Part shown: positions 21,996 to 33,958 of the stretch, piece after piece | Position numbering within the stretch: the stretch's first letter is position 1 | How the letters are laid out: each line of letters starts with the position of its first letter | NCBI GenBank assembly: GCA_941918925.1 | Contig: OW799236.1 | Span: forward strand, 86,516,213 to 86,580,212 | DNA: 64,000 bases | Direction: 5' to 3' | DNA from: Phyto melanocephala | Taxonomy: Eukaryota > Arthropoda > Insecta > Diptera > Rhinophoridae | Program-made: the position numbers and the translations under genes | Notes under the pieces: model-generated | Told to the model about the DNA's origin: nothing | Database searches by the model: none | Seen by the model: the letters and a program-made list of their open reading frames with translations, nothing else

Positions 21996-22929
21996 TTTAA
22001 CTATATCAAGCATTAAATAATAAATTAGTATTTAAAGAACAATTGCAAAAAATTTTTTCAAATATGAAACGAAATGTCTACTTATGTTACATCATAATTA
22101 GATAATTATTTTAGATATTATTTTCTAAACACGAAACAACGCACTGTGCGCTGTGTATTTATTTCGCAACAACAGGATTTTACACTAAAAAGGATTTTTA
22201 CGGTTTGACTTCATGGTGACTCAAATGGTTTTAAAAATTTGTATACAAACCAAAAAAAAAATCCACCCCAACAGTCTACATTATATTCCCTCAACCCTTC
22301 ACTTTAGATGTCATAAAGACTCAAATAAATATCATATCAATATTTGTATGACTTTTTAATAAAAAAAAAAATCATAAGTACTTTTTTGCTACAAGTAGTT
22401 AATATATACAAGTACCTTCATATGTATGTATATTCACATGTACATATGTATTTATATATTACATTTTTTATATGTTTTATATGATCAAATAATGAGCTTT
22501 TGCACTTTTGTGTATTTACATTAAAATAATATTACCTTGCATCGAAATAAGGTCTCGTATTAATACAATATTTTTACTGTTTTACTCCTTAACCCCTTTA
22601 TGGTACGAAATTTTTGTCTGACGCTGATTGAAAATGGAAAAAAATAATGTGTGAGTTTTATTGTATATTTGACATTCGATGTGCATTATAATTCAATAAA
22701 GATAACAATAAATATAAACATAATAATATTTACTTAAATAGCGTTAAGATATTGTTTTTCTTTGTGTTTGAATATTTATGAAGGTAACTGTAATGTGAAG
22801 ATGTATGCATATGTATGAATGCCTGTACGTATTTATATTTATATGTTGGTAACTATCGAGTGATTGTTCTTGAGGTTTGATTTTTAATGTTTAATAAAAT
22901 ACATAAATTTGAAAGTAAACTTAAAATGT
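21996..22929. other. A+T-rich stretch, no gene recognised
   Basis: TATGTA-rich simple sequence lies near 22420-22490. No conserved frame is seen. Confidence 0.4.
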
Positions 22930-22954
22930 TTATTATTATAAGTTAAAAGAACAA

Positions 22955-23215
22955 TTAATGGCATTTACTGTTTGAAAATGATATCATTTCCATTTGGAAG
23001 GTCCAATTTTGAGTGACTCGCTCTAGCATAGCGACTGGTATCTCGAAAATAACACGAGTAATGTTGACTTCCAAAGCGTTATTCGAAGTAGAATTATTCC
23101 AGAAGACTTCAGACTCTACATTAGGGGTACAACCAAAATAAGGCCCTATCACTACGCTGTAGCCGATGTTGTGCTGAAACCGAAATATGTTTCCTCAGGA
23201 CATTTCGGAACAAAA
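22955..23215 (-). pseudogene. mariner-like transposase C-terminal relic
   Basis: Minus-strand translation ends EVNITRVIFEIPVAMLERVT then QNWTFQMEMI. This matches the C-terminal helix region of mariner transposases (pattern NI-x-RVI-x-EIP-x-MLERV-x-QNW). The preceding 'FLWGHVKSEVY' region is recognisable only as SEVFWNNSTSNNALEV. The catalytic part is absent. Confidence 0.65.
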
Positions 23216-23296
23216 ACGTTTCGCGTCGACGCTGATATCTGAAAGCCCTTTAAGATTTTATTTATTTTTTAAAAATTTTTTATTTTATAATTATTT

Positions 23297-24583
23297 AACT
23301 CTTTTTTACACGGATTTAAAGTAACACGGTTGAAAAAAAAAATTTTTTTGTAAAAAATTTTTAAACTAGTACGGTTTCAAAATCAATGTCTTGTAATTAT
23401 GTTTGTTTTTACCAGACTTGGCTGAAATGAACAAACATAGTAGTAACTGGGAAATCCCCTTATTCGATAACTCTTACCTACACATTTTGTTCGCATGATA
23501 TTTACATAAAATATTGCATAATTAAAGTGTTTAAAGTTTATCAGCTCGCAATATTTTATCAATTGTTCGTGCTATCAATTAGATTTGAACATTTCTGACC
23601 TTAATAAGTGAAAAAAGGTATTTTATCTATAAATTTTTTGTTCAGCTTTAAAAATAAAATGTTTGTCTTTACTAACAGTTAACAAAATGTCAAAAATTTT
23701 AAAGATTCGTAAAAGGCAAGCCATTTCTTTGAAAGTAAAATTAAAAATCTTGGACTGTCAAATTGAAGATGTCGACGAATTAGTGATAGATAAGCCTCTA
23801 GATGATGATTGTCTGATTGAATTAACAACAGATGACGGCAAAACTGAGAATCATAATAGCGATAACGACGAGGAGACCGAAATATATCAACTAACTGCTA
23901 GTTTAATTGATGACGGTCTAACATTTGGTAAAAGTATGATGAATCATAATGATCCTAATATGGAACGTGTCCTGAAATTCGAACGAGATATTAATAATTG
24001 TATTGCTGGGTATAAAAAGTTGTATAAAGAACTTAAAAAACCAAAAGTGCAACTTTATATAAAAGATTTTTGAATAAAAAAGTCGACGGCGCAAGACCTT
24101 TCTGAAAGAATTCCGACAGTTCAAAACTCTATTACCGGACGAAGGTCACCATTGGATAATTTGATGGATATCTCTAGTGATGATACCGAGTTTAGTCCAG
24201 TTCATCGCAAACAATTGCGCTTATTATTAAGTAGCGACCAATAATTATGTAGCTATGTAAATATTATTTCTTTATTTCTATTCTAATTTTTCTGTTCTTA
24301 ATTCTGAATTAACAGATTTCCATTGTTCTTTTGTTTTTCAGTTTTAATGCTCAATAAAATGCCATATGAACATATAATTTACATATATGCATATCTAAAA
24401 TTTTGTAGCTTTCAACATGTTTTACACGTTTTTTCGAAATAAATATAGTTCTTTATTTCATATTACACGGTTTTCAGATGACATGGAATGTATCCTCCAT
24501 TTTACTATAGGAAACGTCTCTTTTTTTACACGGTTTTTTTACACGGATTTCCGAGGAACGTATCTACCGTGTAAAAAAAGAGT
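23297..24583. mobile_element. pogo/Tigger-type element with TIRs
   Basis: The left end AACTCTTTTTTACACGG and right end CCGTGTAAAAAAAGAGTT are inverse copies that differ only in T-run length. Extra ACACGG motifs lie just inside both ends (23324, 24525, 24541), as in elements with sub-terminal repeats. The 1.29-kb body contains a reduced transposase ORF at 23687-24244. A related short element is at 17546-17693. I could not confirm a TA target duplication at the degraded edges. Confidence 0.7.
23687..24244 (+). pseudogene. Shrunken pogo/CENP-B-like transposase ORF with one TGA
   Basis: The frame starts MSKILKIRKRQAISLKVKLK (residues 1-20). This resembles the beginning of the CENP-B/psq-type DNA-binding domain of Tigger/pogo proteins (KRK-x-ISL-x-x-KLKIL). 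After ILD it jumps straight to an acidic C-terminal segment (DDDCLIELTTDDGK, NDEETEIYQLTA), so the rest of the DNA-binding region and the whole DDE domain are missing. A TGA at 24071-24073 stops the frame after YIKDF. The same frame then continues IKKSTAQDLSERIPT...MDISSDDTEFSPVHRKQLRLLL to a TAA at 24242-24244. Apart from the single TGA the 185-codon frame is open. It is best read as an internally deleted transposase, not a host gene. Confidence 0.65.
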
Positions 24584-24637
24584 TGGGTGTATTTACATTT
24601 CTTTATGTAATTATATGATTATATTTGATTTTTATTT

Positions 24638-24724
24638 AAGCTTGAGATCACTTTTTTGTTTTTTTATAAAAAAAATTGTTTATTAACCAATATATCGCTA
24701 CCAAACAATGGGTAGCTTCTTTAG
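24638..24724. repeat. Fragment of the 200-429 fold-back family
   Basis: AGCTTGAGATCACTTTTTTG, a Lys/Phe-type A/T run, then ATATCGCTACCA and GGGTAGCTTCTTTAGGG correspond to blocks of the element at 200-429 in inverted order. Only one arm is present. Confidence 0.5.
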
Positions 24725-25122
24725 GGTAAATATGTATACAAATTCAAAACAATTACAAATTGAAAAAACTATTTTGCTGTATTTTCTATAATAAGTCTTA
24801 TTATGGTTCATTTAGCAGTTTTGTATCGTGATGTTAGAAGTCAGCGGACAAAATCTGTCGCTTAAGCAATGCGTGTTACTGTTTATTAAAAATGTATCGT
24901 AAATTTTTACGGAGAGAACGCACTGAATTGGACATATTGTTAAAAAAAAACACTACACTTCGATTTTACTAACAAACACACATATCATTCCTAACAATAC
25001 TGAGAGCTGTACAGTGGAACAATACAAGTCTACTAACTGAACCATTAATAAGTTTTTTACTCTACGACGCACGAACATGATCACACGCAAGTATGCACAT
25101 GATGACATGCCATGAATGATCG
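24725..25122. other. A+T-rich spacer
   Basis: No recognisable gene or repeat was found. Confidence 0.35.
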
Positions 25123-25184
25123 TAATATTATGGTGAAGGGTATTAACAGATTCTGCTCGAAAGATATAGCACTCTTACTTGTTT
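25123..25184 (+). repeat. Degenerate family A/B tail
   Basis: GGTGAAGGGTATTAACAGAT is followed by a decayed hairpin and ATAGCACTCTTACTTGTTTT. This is the constant 3' terminus of families A and B without a recognisable body. Confidence 0.65.
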
Positions 25185-25411
25185 TACTTTATATTTGATT
25201 GTATACGGCGCATTATTTTGCTTGCATGGTGGCACACTCTTCTGCAAATCTTTTCTTTACACGTGTTTTTTTTTGTAAAGGAAAAAGTCTCAGGGGTAGA
25301 CTTGGTAAAAATGGCTGAACTGATAGGGTACATAGCTGGCCATTCTCAAAATATTTCAAAACTATTCCTATGTCAAAATTGTATGCTGCCGACTTAAATA
25401 TTGCACATATA

Positions 25412-25966
25412 AAGGGTCCGCCATCTAACGTTTATTTTTTCAACTAGTGCTTATTTCGTGAATGGTAACACTTAGCTCATGTCTGATTTGACAAATAATT
25501 AGTTTTATCCTTCCGCTGAAAGAATATGGTTGTGCATATGCTTGAACAACGCTGGGAAATATTGCGACATTACTTTGGCCGATTTTGCCAAAAAAATCAT
25601 CGTTTCAGATGAAGCTCATTTTGATCTTGCCGGGTATGTAAACAAGCAAAATTGTAGCATTTGGGGCACAGAAAACACGCACGCATACATAGAAAAGCCG
25701 ATACACCCAAAACGAGTCACTGTTTGGTGCGGATTTTGGTCCAGAGGCATAATTGGGCCATTTTTCTTCGAAAATGAGCAAGGAGTGGCCGTTACAGTCA
25801 ATGGCGATCGTTACCGGGCCATGTTGAACGAATTTTTGTTCACAAAAATTGAAGAGGAGTTTATTGGCAACATTTGGTTTCAACAAAACGGCGCTACGTG
25901 CCAAACAGCCGAAGCTACACTGTTTTTATAGCATTTTCAAAAAAAAAAGTTATTTGGCGGACCCTT
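25412..25966 (+). mobile_element. Internally deleted mariner, copy 1
   Basis: The TIRs are AAGGGTCCGCCA and TGGCGGACCCTT, with TA at both edges. The interior codes for a mariner (DD34D) transposase with two large deletions. MVVHMLEQRWEILRHYF is the normal N-terminus and is followed directly by KKIIVSDEAHF (first catalytic Asp), GYVNKQNC, HPKRVTVWCGFWSRGIIGPF, VNGDRYRAMLNEFLF and WFQQNGATCQTA. The second catalytic Asp is Asn here (QQNGA; the other copy has QQDGA). The third Asp region and the C-terminus are absent. A frame change accompanies the first deletion. It is not autonomous. The copy at 33959-34509 has the same deletions. Confidence 0.9.
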
Positions 25967-25988
25967 ATTTTCATTTGAGAACCTAACC

Positions 25989-26123
25989 TAGGGCTCAATT
26001 CTCTTTCTGTGAAACTATGAAATGAAAGTTTTCCCTTACAGCAAAGGGTATGGTGGCACCATATGATATGACACATAAAGACTTTTCAACTCACAGTTTC
26101 ATAGAACGAGAATTGATACCCTG
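25989..26123. repeat. MITE family 1, copy b
   Basis: Its ends (TAGGGCTCAATTCTC and GAGAATTGATACCCT) and interior (CAAAGGGTATGGTGGCACCA, TATGATATGACACA) match copy a at 7635-7770. It lies 22 bp downstream of the deleted mariner. Confidence 0.8.
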
Positions 26124-26284
26124 TTATGGTAAATGAATCTAGCCTAAGCTTATGAGGTTGCTTAACTCATATTGTAATTTAGTTGAACATTTCGTTTGGT
26201 GTAAAGTAGTACTTCTAATCGTGTGCACAAACTAAGTATGTGTGTTATTTATTTTTAATTCTTTTTAAACTCCTATACCCAAAC

Positions 26285-26942
26285 TACCCAGCAAAAACTA
26301 GGTAATGATTTGCTCTTACTAAACAACATACTTTTCAATGGCTATTACTTATCGTCTGTCTTACTAAGAAGTGTTTTGGTAATGACTTGATTTTTAATGT
26401 GACACATTAGAACTTATTTCAGAGATTTGCTAAGATACACACACAATACAATTTCTTATTGCGAAAATTGTTAGAAGTCATTCAAATTCATAACTTTTTA
26501 AAATTCTCATTTAGTTTAAGACACTTAGAGTATAAGAAATAATGTTTTGACAAAGCAGTTCATAAGTAAAACAGTTAATGAGCAAACTGATGACTTATGG
26601 ACTTTCACTGATTTTTAAATTCGAAAGCAACGTATCGCAGAATAATCAAACCGAATTTTCGAACGACGAAGCCCATATTGTTAATGGGTTATTTAAGTTA
26701 TGCAAATCAATTACTTATTTATTGCTATAAAAGTAAGTAATTATTTAAGTCCCCATTTATAAGCGAGTGTTATAACTAACTTCTTATTTCAGTCACTGTT
26801 TGTATGCGAGCGTGGTAAGTACTTGTCTCCAATGACATCGCCATGTTAAAATAATGGGTTTAGATGCCAAATTCTAAGTAGTGAAGAACTGTTTTCTAGT
26901 ACTTTCAACTCATTATTTTGTAATGTGTTATTTTGCTGGGTA
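26285..26942. repeat. TIR element with CCCAGCAAAA ends
   Basis: TACCCAGCAAAA at the left and TTTTGCTGGGTA at the right are exact inverses, compatible with a TA target duplication. The 0.65-kb interior is A+T-rich and contains several TAATGA/ACTTAT motifs but no protein. The family is not identified. A weaker relative may be at 2646-3040. Confidence 0.65.
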
Positions 26943-28604
26943 ATAATGAAATGATCACCTCAAATTTTTTTTGTGCATTTTTAATTTATTAAATTTTGTC
27001 ATTATTTTGCTTTTATTATTGAAAAATTTACTTTTAATTGATTGATAAAAATTGCAGGTTTTATGTACCTTTGAAACCCAATACGTTCATAGTACTCGTG
27101 TAACATTGTTTGAAGCAATTTTTGTTTTCATTTATGTTTGTATTTTGATTAAGCGAATGGAATATTGGTGAATAAAGAATGGAATACGTACTTGCTTTGT
27201 AATTATAAGCGAAAATCAGCTTAGGGGCTCATTATCCGCGTTTATAAATAATGAACGAAACAACACACAAAAACAACAACAAAAAGATTATGAAAAAATG
27301 TAACAAAAAATATTTTTAATTAATTTTTTAACACACAACAAAAAGAGAGAAAAAAAATTAAACCAACTAACAATAACATGGGAAAAAATGGTACACGAAA
27401 CGAAAAAAAAGTTTGAAAAAGTGGTGTGAGGTGGTTGGTATTTGGTTTTGGGAGGATGACGGTTGCAACATGCGAAATATTATTTTATAATTTCCTGGGT
27501 ATTTAAGTTTCAACAGAATCTGTGCTTTTGGAAAAAAAATAAAAAAAAAAAATGTTTTTAAAAATTCGTTTACTTTGATAATTACTTTTTTATATTTCTT
27601 TTAATTTAATTTTATTATTTTTTTTTATTTTTTTAAGGAATAACTCCCAAAGAAAAAGGGATGAAGGTGTTTTAGTTTATCAGGTGTAATATACTACCAA
27701 ACACTCTCACTTACATACATATTTTAAAATAGATGTTATTTTTACTTTTATCAAAAGATTTAATTATTTTGTAGCCCATTCACTATGGTTTTGCGGGTGG
27801 CAGGAGGGAAATGTTAAGAAAGAACAGAAACTGAAACAGGCACCATCTTAAAACTCATTAATTGATTTTGGTTTGTTTGAAAAGGGATTTGTTTTCTTTT
27901 TAATTTTTTTCTTGCTTTTATAACTTTTCTTATGTTGTTCTTTTGAGTTTTTTTTTTCTATATTAAACCGCAAAAACAACTCGGAGAAACAGGAATGTCA
28001 AAACTTATGTTCAATGCTAAGAAATGAATTTATAATTGGGAAAATTGCCTTGTGTCAACTACAGTACTGGTTATTAAATATATTTCAGATGAAATATAAT
28101 TTGGTTTTAAAAGGTTTCTATGCTTAAGCAGCTAATATATGGCATGTTTTTTACATTTAATCTGTAATTAAATTCAACTAACTACTTTTGATTTTAAGAA
28201 GGCATTCCTCATGACTCCTCTTGCACTTATGAATTAGAAATCATGAAAAATGTTATTCAAATTGAATTGGTCCAAAATTTTTTGCTTGAAAGTAGACCAA
28301 ACAAGCACTACATAAAATATTACATCATGGAAAATTGACTTTAAGATTTGTTTTTTTTAAATTATGTTAAGGCTTGAACTCCAATTTGTAAAAGGTTATA
28401 GAATACGGGCTAATATATTGATTTTATTTATTATATAAGGTATATAGTCTTTATATATCATTTTTGGGTGGAGTGTAGTACCAAGGTATTTTACTTTTTG
28501 TTCCCACTGTATAGAATTCCTATGTATTACAATATTGGTCTGTGGTATAAAACATTATTTTCGTTTCCTCGTAAAATAAGTCGCCAGTGTCATAGCTTAA
28601 CTTT
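26943..28604. other. A+T-rich stretch, no gene recognised
   Basis: It contains A-rich CAACAACAAAAA-type simple sequence near 27260-27420 and T-rich tracts near 27600. No conserved reading frame, splice-linked exon pair or inverted repeat could be supported. Confidence 0.4.
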
Positions 28605-28818
28605 TACTCAAGGCATATTTATTCATCAGGTAATTGCAGTTCGGAGAGAATTTTTTGTTTATATTTTTTATATATGAAGTTTGACATTTGAAATTAATTA
28701 GAAAAGAGAGAAAATTGTTTTTTATTTATGTATTATGACAGCTGAAATTAAAAATAAGTAATAAAAAAAATAATCAGCTGACGAATCAAGAGTACCTGAT
28801 AAATAAATAAATCTTGCT
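28605..28818. repeat. Dispersed repeat, copy 2
   Basis: It is related block by block to 18640-18835 (GAAGTTTGACATTTGAAATT, TATGACAGCTGAAATT, AATAATCAGCTGACGAATCA). The identity of the unit is unknown. Confidence 0.45.
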
Positions 28819-28859
28819 TTTACTAAACATTTTATAAAATAAGATAAAATATCAAAAAA

Positions 28860-29440
28860 AGCTCTATGTAAATTAGTTTTAATTTCAGATCTTAGGATTG
28901 CTGTATCATCAGCGAATATTGACTAGGTGCAGTAATGAAATTAAGGAAAATCAGATGTAAATAAATTATAAAGGACAGGGTATAAACATGACCCTCGTAG
29001 GTAACCTGCCGTTAGGATGGCTTTCAAAATAGTGGGAGCCAATGTGAACTTTAAAAGCACGGGAAATAAGAAAGTTTTGAATTTTTCTTATTAATACTAT
29101 TCGAAAATTTAAATGAATCATTTTGAAATCGAGACCTTCGTGCCAGACTGAATCAAATACCTCTTTAACATCTAAAATAATCAAGCCAATTGGTTTATGA
29201 AGGTAAAATATTTTATTTACTCTCGACAATAGGCAGATAGAGTGTTATGAATAAGGACAATTAGATTGTTTTCCCGGTTTTTAATTGGAATAGCTTAAGC
29301 CTCCTTAAAATTTTAGAGGAAATAGCAGAGTTTTAGACAGGAATTAATTATGATTGTTAGAAATTTAATGATTTTCTTGTGCTTTAAGTGCTTTAAGGCA
29401 TCTGTTACTCTGATGTAAATCATATGTGACCTTCTCCGAC
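28860..29440 (-). pseudogene. Jockey-like LINE reverse transcriptase fragment
   Basis: Reading the minus strand, decayed frames give AIPIKKPGK-like and YRPI-like blocks (around 29330-29230). An open segment then follows at 29229-28966: SRVNKIF, KPIGLIILDVKEVFDSVWHE (RT domain A, LDV-x-x-x-FD), GLDFKMIHLNF, FLISRAFKVHIGSHYFESHP and GRLPTRVMFIPCP (the 'VPQGS' block, frame-damaged). It continues YNLFTSDFP and IFADDTAIL at about 28910, which retains the catalytic Asp-Asp. Stops lie between the blocks. It is a dead fragment without endonuclease or gag portions. Confidence 0.8.
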
Positions 29441-30468
29441 AAAAAACAGGTTTGGATTTAAGAATGGATTCTGGTACCTAAAAGGCTGTAGAATAATTTG
29501 AAATGAGTTAGATTTCTGAAAAAATTTATTTACCCCATAAAAACGTTGTTGCGTCGGTTACTGGTTGCGGCTTAAGAATCAAGTATCAAATATCAAGCAA
29601 CAATAGCAAATGTATTGTCACACTAAAAGCGAAAAAAAAATACGTCACCAAAGTCGGCACCCAATCATAACTAACCATACCAAATCGCATGTCCCAACTG
29701 AAGGTGTGTTCACAGTGATAATGCGTTATGAAACTTTAAATGCGTTTTTCTCAAAACTTCATTTTCACACACTGGGTCCCTTTTCTCGTAGAAGGTCCCA
29801 TATGTAATTTCGCATGTCTGTCAAAATTGTTACTACATAGTCAACCGCCGCTTACTGTTTTCCAGCTGGTGTTAGGTGGCTTGTCAGAATAAAATAGAAC
29901 AAACTCTAATTGAAATTTTGTCAGATGACTTTGCACCTGAGTTCTATAGAAGTAATGTTTTAACGGTAACACACGACATGTTCGTGTGCAGTGGGAAATA
30001 TGACAAGTCAGATATAAGAAACATGCTGGAAATGGAGAAAAGCTTTTTAACTGTCCAAATTATAAAAATAAAAAAGTTAAGCTTTTCCGTTTAAAAAAGT
30101 GTATGGAAAACCTCATGTCCAGATTATCGAGTTGACACTGTACTACGTAGTTTTAATGTAGTATGAAAAAAAGGCATGTATGAACTTTTTCTGAATGGTT
30201 TATTTTATATATTTGGATCAGGAAAATTAATTTGTTTGTACTGAAGCACAAAATTTGTTTGACATTAGGAGCTTAAGATAACTGTTACAGAATTAGTTGA
30301 CTTACGATTTATTTAATTTGAAATTTGTGTTAACATGAAAACTGCAAAAATCGATTTAAGGCTTACTAAGATATAAGCAAAAAAAAAAAAGAAACAAAAA
30401 AACATATAAAAATTTAAAAAATTCTCAATGACCATTAAATAAAAATTTTGGATGTGATTTTTTTCAAT
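29441..30468. other. Stretch with unassigned ORFs, no gene recognised
   Basis: Open frames at 29610-29807 and 29876-30094 (plus; the latter contains SDDFAPEFYRSNVLTVTHDM) have less biased composition than their surroundings. I do not recognise either one. They might be remnants of a mobile element or an exon, but nothing in the sequence decides this. Confidence 0.3.
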
Positions 30469-30680
30469 GGTAGGTTGAACAGGCAGCTATTGTGCAGCTC
30501 ACTTGGGTCCATTATATTGATCCCTTTGTGTTACCTGAATAAAATGCAAGCATAGCATAAAATGCATAGCATAGAAAGGAGAAAGGCAAGCACACAAGTT
30601 CAGAGTCTCTGTCGGGAATCGAACCCGCAACCCCCAAACTAGCAGACCAGCACACTACTGACAAGTCAACCAAGGCACCC
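30469..30680 (-). mobile_element. tRNA-derived SINE, full length
   Basis: Read on the minus strand it begins GGGTGCCTTGGTTGACTTGT, has a pol III B box (GGTTCGATTCCC at about 30613-30625) and then a short tRNA-like 3' arm. A non-tRNA body follows (AAAGGGATCAATATAATGGA, CCCAAGTGAGCTG), ending GCTGCCTGTTCAACCTACC. The anticodon loop is degraded and the tRNA is not foldable into a functional cloverleaf as far as I can see. A second copy, on the plus strand, is at 34722-34880. Confidence 0.8.
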
Positions 30681-32671
30681 AAAAAAACCCTCTGTTATTT
30701 AGTAACTTAACGGATTTATTGTATACAGGCTGCTTTATAAGAGCCAAAGGCTTGCTCATGACGGATCAAAGACTCTTAAAAGCTTTTAGAAAATATAATC
30801 AGGATGGTCGTTTTATAGTCTCAAATTAAATTTATTTTTGTTGTATCAAAAAATAACTAAACTATTCAACTTAAAATAGAATACACTCTGATATGATCTG
30901 GCGAACTAAAATTTGTAGTTTTTACAACAATATGATCGCACATAAAGGAGATAATGAAAGTGTTAAAGTTAAAATAACCCCAGATATTTTTTATCTTTAG
31001 TTTCTTTTTCGAAAATGGTCTGCTTTTCGAACACAACGAATTTTTTAAAAAAATTTAAAGTTTTGGGATCCATTAAACAAACAATTGATGTATTTCAATA
31101 GAAATTTACTCCCCAAAAACGGCGCAAAATCCCACGGACTTGGAGAAAAAAAATTCCAGGTTCAATAAATCTAAAACAGAAAAAACTTACCAGATCCTTT
31201 ATAAACAGTTTGTCGCATTAAGTCCTAATTAAAAAGCATTCAAAATTATTATATCAGGGCCATAAGTTTCCTTTCAAAGTTGTATTTGTATTCACCCTAA
31301 TTACAGTTATGCGTGCATATTCAATATTATTCCTCTTCAAGGTTTAATGTTTTTTTTTTGCTCTAAAATAAAACAAATACCAATATTTTCCCATTTCTTA
31401 GAGCAGTACAACCGATAAAATAATAATAATAGGATGAAGAAGAAGAGCAGGGCTTCTTATGCTTAATTAAATATTCATCAAACACAAAAGAAAACTTTTA
31501 AATGCTCATCACCAAGCCAAAGAAGAAGAAAAGCAACAAAAGCTAAAGAAATTAAAATAAAACTGAAATCCCGATAAAAAAAGGATATATTTGATTTTGT
31601 TTTTATAATATTTATTTACTTAAGAAAAAGATTTCATAAAACTACTCACACATACTCGTATGTGAGGGGAAGAAAATTTATAAGAAAATCTCATTATTTT
31701 TACATTTACTGCCAAACACATGCAAATAGATAAACAAGCATCTAGACTTTCTTATGAGAAAATAGATCCTTAAAGTTTTTAACGATTAGTTGATGTTTAC
31801 TTACCAACACTCACCCACACGCTTATACAATGTTTTTTTTTGTAGCACACACATGCTTAAATTATTATTAGTAGATTTTCTAGTAAGACTACTTGTCCGT
31901 TTTTAATCAATAACAACAAATCATTGGTTTACTTTGTATTTTAAATCCTACAATTATAATCTTCTATACGCTCGCACACCATCTCTTTTATTGCCCAAAA
32001 GTATACTGTGGATTTTATGTAAAACCATATAACGTATTGTTTGTATCCTTTTCTTTTGTTGATTTTAAAATATACTCGTGCATACTTAGCAATTCCCTTT
32101 TGGGACATTAAAAACTCATTTCCACTCTTTTGTTTCCTTAAAGTTCATGCATATAGTCGTGCGATTGCAAGTTGAGTCTATTTCGTCATTGTTTTAACAA
32201 CTTGTTGTTCATTTACCATTTTGGCTGTTTGTTTCAGTTCGGCTGAAAGTTTTTAAGATTTTATTACCCCTTTCTTTGTTCTGGCTCTAGTTCTTCTCTT
32301 GTTACCGTTTTGTGCTTTGTTGTAGTTGTTATTTACAATTCTAATATTCAATTTTATTTAAACATATGCAAAGTTTTCTTTTAAAAAACAAACAACAATA
32401 AAGTAAATAGATAAAGTTTAAATAATTTTCAAGTGTCTGCTTAAGTATGTGTGGAGTTACAGGTAGGGGTTTCGATATACAAACAGGAGACTGATAGTTT
32501 TTATGCGTTGGGAAATTACAAACTATTCATTTCATTTATTCATACACTATCTAAAATTCAATCGGAGTCTAATGAAGGTATTATATTTATATTTTTTGTT
32601 TGGTTATCATATCATATCATACAATAATATTAGAGCAGTTATTGGGACTCATGTATAAGGTAAGAATAATA
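30681..32671. other. A+T-rich stretch, no gene recognised
   Basis: Two kilobases without a recognised repeat family or conserved frame. It is one of the least repeat-like parts of the window and could be genuine intergenic or intronic sequence. Confidence 0.4.
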
Positions 32672-33114
32672 AAGGGCGATCCAAGTAGAGATACTTTTTT
32701 CAATAGCCTTTTTTTTGACATATCACGTGTGAGTCGTGTCATGCTGTCATGTTATTTTTGCTTAGTATTGTTTGGCATTTCATAATGGAAATGCCGCTCG
32801 ACCTTCCCAAGCGACATCGCTTCGCTCTATGGGCTTTTGTAAAGTTCCAAGAAGGTCTGGCGTTTTCGAGGCACATTTTGTTCGGCGATAAGGCCCATTT
32901 CTGGCTCAATGGGTATGTAAACAAACAAAATTGCCGCATTTGGGACGAAGAGTATCCTGAAGAGATTCAAGAACGGCCAACATTTGATAAACATAATCTT
33001 CAAAAATTAAATGCCAAAGAATGTTCTTTCAAATGATAATAAACATTCCCCATTAAATTTGAATTTGCTGTGTTTTTTCTTTAAAAAAGTAGTGAACCTC
33101 AAAATGGATCACCC
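32672..33114 (+). mobile_element. Internally deleted mariner of a second family
   Basis: The ends are AAGGGCGATCCA and the inverse of TGGATCACCCT, with TA at each edge. The plus-strand frame reads MEMPLDLPKRHRFALWAFVK, then SRHILFGDKAHFWLNGYVNK and QNCRIWDEEYPEE. The GDKAHFWLNGYVNKQNCRIW block is the first catalytic Asp region of a mariner transposase. Almost everything else is deleted, leaving a 440-bp non-autonomous copy. Its ends and sequence differ from the copies at 25412 and 33959, so it is a separate lineage. Confidence 0.8.
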
Positions 33115-33423
33115 TATATATTCAACTGTGACGGATTTTATATTACTTTCACCTACAAGCAGTTACTCTTATATGAAAACTCCAAAGATGACCTCATCAA
33201 TATATTTATAGCGTTGATATGACTTAAACTAAATTGCGAAGCGTAACGTACTCGCGTATTTTCCGAGAGTACTAAATTTTACTACTAAAAATACTGATCT
33301 TATATATAGCCTTCACCAACATTTAAGTATGTGTGACCGCATTTTTATAATAGGTTAATCAGATTAATATTAAATCGTTCGGAGTAGGTTAGCCAATATA
33401 ACAATATTATTTTACACCACTTA
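33115..33423. other. A+T-rich spacer
   Basis: No recognisable feature. Confidence 0.35.
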
Positions 33424-33824
33424 GGGCCATTATTACAACTTGCCGACAAAGTTAATGCTAATAAAAGTTAACGTTTGTTAACGTGAGTAGTAAACTGACC
33501 ATTAAGTATTTTTCGTTATTACAACCTTCCTGTAAAATAAATTGTATTTTTTTTAAATATGGCAGCACCAAAGTAAATACCGACTATTATTATGTTTAAC
33601 AAACTAATTAGTTCTTTAAAAACAAAGTGGCAACGACAAGCGAATAGTAAACAATTCCAATATACCGTAGAAAATATGGTAACTTTTAATTTATAAGCCT
33701 CACGTTAAAAGTTAAAGGTTGAGCGATCTTCCCTTTAACATATCGGACACTTTTAGGTGAAAGTGAAAGTTATCTGTTCGATAACATCCTAACTTTAGTT
33801 ATCGGTAAGTTATAATCATGGCCC
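33424..33824. repeat. TIR element with GGGCCATNATTA ends
   Basis: GGGCCATTATTACAACTTGC at the left and GGGCCATGATTATAACTTAC read inwards from the right are imperfect inverses over more than 20 bp. The 401-bp interior has several GTTAAC motifs and no protein. The block ACGTTAAAAGTTAAAG...CACTTTTAGGT also occurs inside the element at 49327-50363. Confidence 0.7.
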
Positions 33825-33958
33825 GTCTCAGAATTCATATTGGAATTATAATTTTTCCGAGTGTACTGTATTTTACTAATTCAATACCCATATTGGAGAA
33901 TATAAAAAAAAAATAAAATTCTTTATTTTTTTATGGTGGTCATAATAGATTTATACTA

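Noticed and set aside
25605..25904. 99-codon minus-strand frame opposite the mariner transposase
   Set aside because: It is the antisense shadow of the plus-strand transposase, which has clear family motifs.
29876..30094. 72-codon frame (MACQNKIEQTL...) with less biased composition
   Set aside because: I do not recognise it, it has no partner exon with matching splice sites, and the surrounding sequence gives no support.
30600..30680. Possible tRNA gene on the minus strand (good B box GGTTCGATTCCC)
   Set aside because: It continues into a SINE body that is repeated at 34722-34880, and the tRNA-like head lacks a convincing anticodon arm. It is called a tRNA-derived SINE.
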